The notes under the pieces: generated by a model
Seen by the model: the letters and a program-made list of their open reading frames with translations, nothing else
The model's database searches: none
Told to the model about the DNA's origin: nothing
Part shown: piece after piece, positions 60,172-64,000 of the stretch
Layout of the letters: each line of letters starts with the position of its first letter
Numbering within the stretch: the first letter of the stretch is position 1
Assembly: GCA_018398805.1 (NCBI GenBank)
Contig: JAGFBZ010000258.1
Coordinates: 682,001-746,000, forward strand
Source of the DNA: Hirundichthys speculiger
Lineage: Eukaryota > Chordata > Actinopteri > Beloniformes > Exocoetidae
Direction: 5' to 3'
Length of the DNA stretch: 64,000 nt
Position numbers and translations under genes: made by a program

Positions 60172-62683
60172 ATAGAATTATCACAGAAATATAAAGATAT
60201 GGACATTTTGACTTGTTAAAGAAAATTTAATTTAGTCATTTATTTATTTAATACAAATTTTTAGATCTATATAAAATATATTTCCCTGCTTGCTCCCTAT
60301 CTTTGTAAAATAAGGAGACTCGGTTGCGTGACAGAGACAGACGGAGCAGCAACACTCTTCTGGAACGTCTACGGACATGTCAGTGAATCCCACACATTTA
60401 TAAACTGCACGACAAGAATATGTCCTCAGAGTGAGGAAAAATGAAAAATGCGTGATGAATGGGTTAAGAGCAAACAAGACACATTCGTTCTGTGATGTCT
60501 GGCATCGCGACCTTGCCTGTCTGGCTCTCACACAGAGAGGACGGGAGGTGGGCTTGATGAGGGGTCAAGCTCTTAGACACTTCTGACTAGTTCTGCTGCT
60601 TCAGTGATCTCGTCTATGTCGAATGAAAAAGTTTCATTATTTTATCAGCAGTTCAGAGTCCTTGGAGTTAAAACTGCTCCAGATTTAATTTGATCAGCAG
60701 ATTCATAAAAGCAGAGTTTAAAGGCAATGAAAGTAAGAGTTTCTTATAACTGTTTAAAATGCAGGAAAGAGCACAGTTTTCTATGCCAACCCAATAACAA
60801 TGATAGACTCAGCTTGCCCCCGTTATTAAACTCACTGATTGCAAGGATCCTTTTGCAAGCACTCCAACTACCGACTTTAACGACTTTTAATACTGCAAAG
60901 TTAAATTATAAAATCATCATAACTGATTTGCAACAGAACAAATTGCTAAAATATCTGCCCTCTGCAAGTTAAAAAAAAAAAAGCATGTGTCTTAACAAGA
61001 TTATACTGTAGAAAACTTTATTAATAATAATTCGTCCAATGAAACTCACTGTCTAAGATTCAGTTAATGTTGTTGAGTTTCATAGTTGGGTCAAAAGGAG
61101 GTGAATTCTACAGGAGTCTAAAAACAACACAACACCAGTTTATTTATTAGCAGGTCTTGCACTTTGCCCCTGCAAAATTGCCCACAGGCTTCTGGAGATT
61201 TGTAACTTTTGAACTTGTGTAAAGTTCACCCACTCTGTCCAAATATGGAAATCAAAATTGCAGGAAAAAAGCATTCCTTACATTGCCTCTTAGTTTTTCT
61301 CTTTCCACCAGATTTGGGTGTTTTGATTCACTTTTTAAAGTGTTATAGCAGATGAATGAAAGCCATTTGGTTTATATTATTGCCAGACAAGATGCCCACA
61401 AGTCTCACTACTTGTGGTGGCCAACTAAACTAAACTAATCTAAACTTAACTTAAGTAAAAGAGGAACATGACATAAATACAACTAAAATACTAAAACAGC
61501 ACATATCAGCAATTTTTACTGAAAAAGCATCCCTCCCCACTCATGACCCACTAAAGTCTATTAAAACATATTTTCAGTCTCACCAGCTGCTTATCCCACT
61601 TTACCCAATTCCTTCCAGCCATGACAGGCGACTTGAACCACTGCAAGTTGTTCCAGCGCACTGTTGTGCACTGTAACGTTCAGGAGATTTATGAAACAAA
61701 AGGTTAGGCCCCTGAATGGCCCAGTGTCAAGGATTACTTCTCGAACAAATTCTCCAGCAACAAAGCTTCCATTGTGCCCCACCAGGCCCTCAAATTAGCA
61801 GCAGGAGCGAATGCACGCTTAACTGAGCTTGACAGCACTGCCACTCTCTCAAGCCATTGAAGGTTTAGTCTCAGACGTCGAGTCTCTAAAGAAATTAAAG
61901 GATCATTTGAAAAAGAAAAGACATTATATATATAAATATGAGAAAAAGCAAATCCAACTGATGCTTCTGGGGAGTCTAGATGGATAGTTGTTACTATGGC
62001 CTTAACTGATCAAAATGTTCTTGAAGTAGTGCTGGATCAGGCTGCAGCATTTACATCTGTCAAGGAAGGCTGCGGTTCATTTAGCAGCTCCTGTTTACTA
62101 CTGCAGTTTTTTGTTCTGTGAAACAAATCACTGTATCTCATGATTAATATAAGTAGTTTTGTAATGTCCAGTGTCTTGTCAAAACAGATTTAATTCCTGA
62201 TTTTAAAGACATTTTTTTTTCTGTTTTAAACGTCCTTCAATTTAAACCGATGAGACTTGAGTTTCAGCCGTCAACGTCAAGTTGGTGAAGGTAAACTATC
62301 TGTCTTCCTAATGCAGTTTTCAAAATAAAATTTCGATTTTTCTTTTTTTTTTTTTGGGAGGGGGAGGGGGTAGTAGTAGTGCAATTTTTTGCATCCTGCA
62401 TTCTGTACTACATTTTGGAAATAAAAAAAGCATGTGCTAACATTGTAGTATGTGGGATAGAAGATGCAAGGTGGACTGATCAGTTGCACACTGGAGATTT
62501 TTATATGCAGTCCAGGTAGTTTTGAACTTCAGAAAGCGGTTTCATCCATCCATCGTCTTGCTTTGGGTGGTTTAGTAGGAATGGAAGGCCATGAGAGCTG
62601 GATGGCTCTTCCTAAAAATAATAAAATTGAAGATGATATTTCAACATGGATAAAAAACTGATTGGTCGTACAAAAACTGATTT
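60172..62683. other. Intergenic, nothing recognised
   Basis: AT-rich with a poly-T/G-rich patch at 62338-62370. No gene or repeat can be supported. Confidence 0.45.
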
Positions 62684-62815
62684 GACGACGGGCAGCACAG
62701 TGGCTTAATGGTTTACACTGTTGCTTCAAAGCAAGAAGAGCGAGAAGGTTCCTGTTTAGAGTTCCAACGGGGGCCATTTAGTGTGGGGTCATTTCTGAGT
62801 GGAGAAAGGTATCAA
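62684..62815 (+). repeat. SINE-like fragment
   Basis: GACGGGCAGCACAGTGGCTT, ACACTGTTGCTTCAAAGCAA and GAAGGTTCCTGTTTAGAGTT follow the layout of a tRNA-like promoter repeat (GGGCGGCACGGTGG family) that is abundant in fish. The B-box-like part is decayed. Confidence 0.55.
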
Positions 62816-62937
62816 ATGTTATATTTCAGTATTTTAGATCAAGGTAATGGGAGCTGCACATTACACATTACAGTGAAATTTAAAAACCTTCGAAATCATA
62901 TTTTTTGCACACTATTGTGTGATTCCATATATCATGC

Positions 62938-62942
<5 letters not shown>

Positions 62943-63010
<68 letters not shown>

Positions 63011-63012
63011 AT

Positions 63013-63067
<55 letters not shown>
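62943..63067. repeat. Compound CT/AT microsatellite
   Basis: About 58 bp of CT repeat is followed by about 50 bp of AT repeat. Confidence 0.97.
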
Positions 63068-63070
<3 letters not shown>

Positions 63071-64000
63071 TTTTTTTTTTTTCAAAGAGACTATTCTAAT
63101 TAAAATGCAGATTTTAGTCATGACCCCAAGTTTTCACTCAGTGCTGTTACTATAACTGCCCCCCACCCCACCCCCACCCCACCCCTTCCTTCCTGAGAGG
63201 TTTGGAACATTCCTTTGGGCACATGTCCCACGAGAGGTTACATCATCGAAATCTTCTTAAAGTTCATGGGAAGGTCAAAAGCAGGTTCTTCCTTTTTTGT
63301 TATCAGCATATTTTGTGATTTTGAGACTATGACTAAGAAGGTTAATCTCAATTTACTGTTCTGTTACCTAAGTTATTCTTCATGTGTTGTTTAAGAAATA
63401 CAAATTTTTGGTAAATCAGTTGAATATGTGCTCAGAATCCTCAAGTTATTAGTATGAATGCTATGCCACTATATTTAATGCATGCATTAACATGCATTAT
63501 ATGCAATATTTGCCTTATGCTAAAAACTCTTGTTCATTTCACTGCTGTTACTCAAATACTTTTTCCCCCATGCTTTTTATAATGACATGGATTTTGGTAT
63601 CAAAACTAAGAAAAATGCAACTATCTTCCATCTTGATCTCCAGTCTTTCCTATCCCCAAAAGATAATTTGATGTACACCCAGCAGAGACACGTAAGAACC
63701 ACGTAATGAGAACAACACAATAACAGGTTAAAAACAACACATCATAATGAATTGTTTAAAAAGTCAATGGCGGACAATTAATCTGCTTTATAAATCTTGT
63801 AAAAATGCAAAAATGAAAAAAAAATAGCCTGAGATTTGCAAATACACCATTTAAATTGTTAAATGTGTTTGTTATTATACTCAGTGTTTAAAAAAAACAT
63901 TTTTAAAAATTAAGTTTAAGTGTTACAACAAGCAAATGACATTGATTCTGTAAAATGACCCCTTTTCTATGCTTTCTTGGTGTGGGTTTTTTTCTGAACG
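63068..64000. other. Right edge of the window, nothing recognised
   Basis: A CCCCACCCC-type run at 63159-63184; otherwise AT-rich sequence without supported features. Confidence 0.5.

Noticed and set aside
62708..63155. Open frames through the CT/AT microsatellite
   Set aside because: Low-complexity translation of simple repeats.

Overview
The window looks like teleost fish genomic DNA. It has vertebrate GT-AG introns, very dense fish-type transposon fossils (Tc1/mariner, PIF/Harbinger, hAT, piggyBac, several non-LTR retroelements), many microsatellites, and one clearly recognisable vertebrate gene. No species can be named from the sequence alone.

The gene is the 5' part of abcc9 (sulfonylurea receptor 2, SUR2, the regulatory subunit of ATP-sensitive K+ channels) on the minus strand. 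Fourteen coding exons lie between 24246 (first ATG) and 1142. Their splice phases agree at every junction and they encode about 646 residues: TMD0, the L0 linker, all of TMD1 and the lead-in to NBD1. NBD1, TMD2 and NBD2 must lie beyond the left edge. ABCC9 rather than ABCC8 is supported by the N-terminus, the end of TMD1 (segments like [10 protein letters not shown]) and the run [10 protein letters not shown] after it. The exon with the start codon opens with a splice acceptor, so at least one untranslated exon lies further right; a donor-like site at 28183 is a weak candidate.

The introns are packed with mobile DNA. Intron 2 (12754-14902) is almost entirely one TIR element that contains a 72-bp-arm palindrome. 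Intron 7 (5099-11381) holds a PIF/Harbinger derivative with a Myb-like ORF, a second copy of the intron-2 family, a Tc1 fossil and a dispersed repeat. Intron 1 (15045-24077) holds a non-LTR reverse-transcriptase fossil on the minus strand, a second copy of the intron-7 dispersed repeat, an ATTTAAC-type tandem array ending in a hAT-like terminus, and a full-length but frameshifted Tc1 element.

Right of abcc9 (about 28.5-64 kb) I found no gene I can name. The region holds an 832-bp mariner-like element, a 443-bp hAT element with an 8-bp target duplication, a pogo-like MITE inside an AT microsatellite, an 871-bp TIR element, an L2/CR1-type LINE fossil, a 1.38-kb piggyBac remnant with TTAA duplications, a C2H2 zinc-finger fossil, two further Tc1/mariner fossils, a three-level nest of elements (54.8-56.6 kb), two adjacent retroelement fossils (57.2-58.5 kb), and one of two copies of a TTAA-flanked MITE (the other is in the interval right of the abcc9 start exon). 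One open, splice-flanked, hydrophobic segment at 36.8-37.0 kb could be an exon of an unrecognised membrane protein, but the evidence is weak. I see no new multigene system. The most interesting material is the structure of the transposons and how they have shaped the abcc9 introns.
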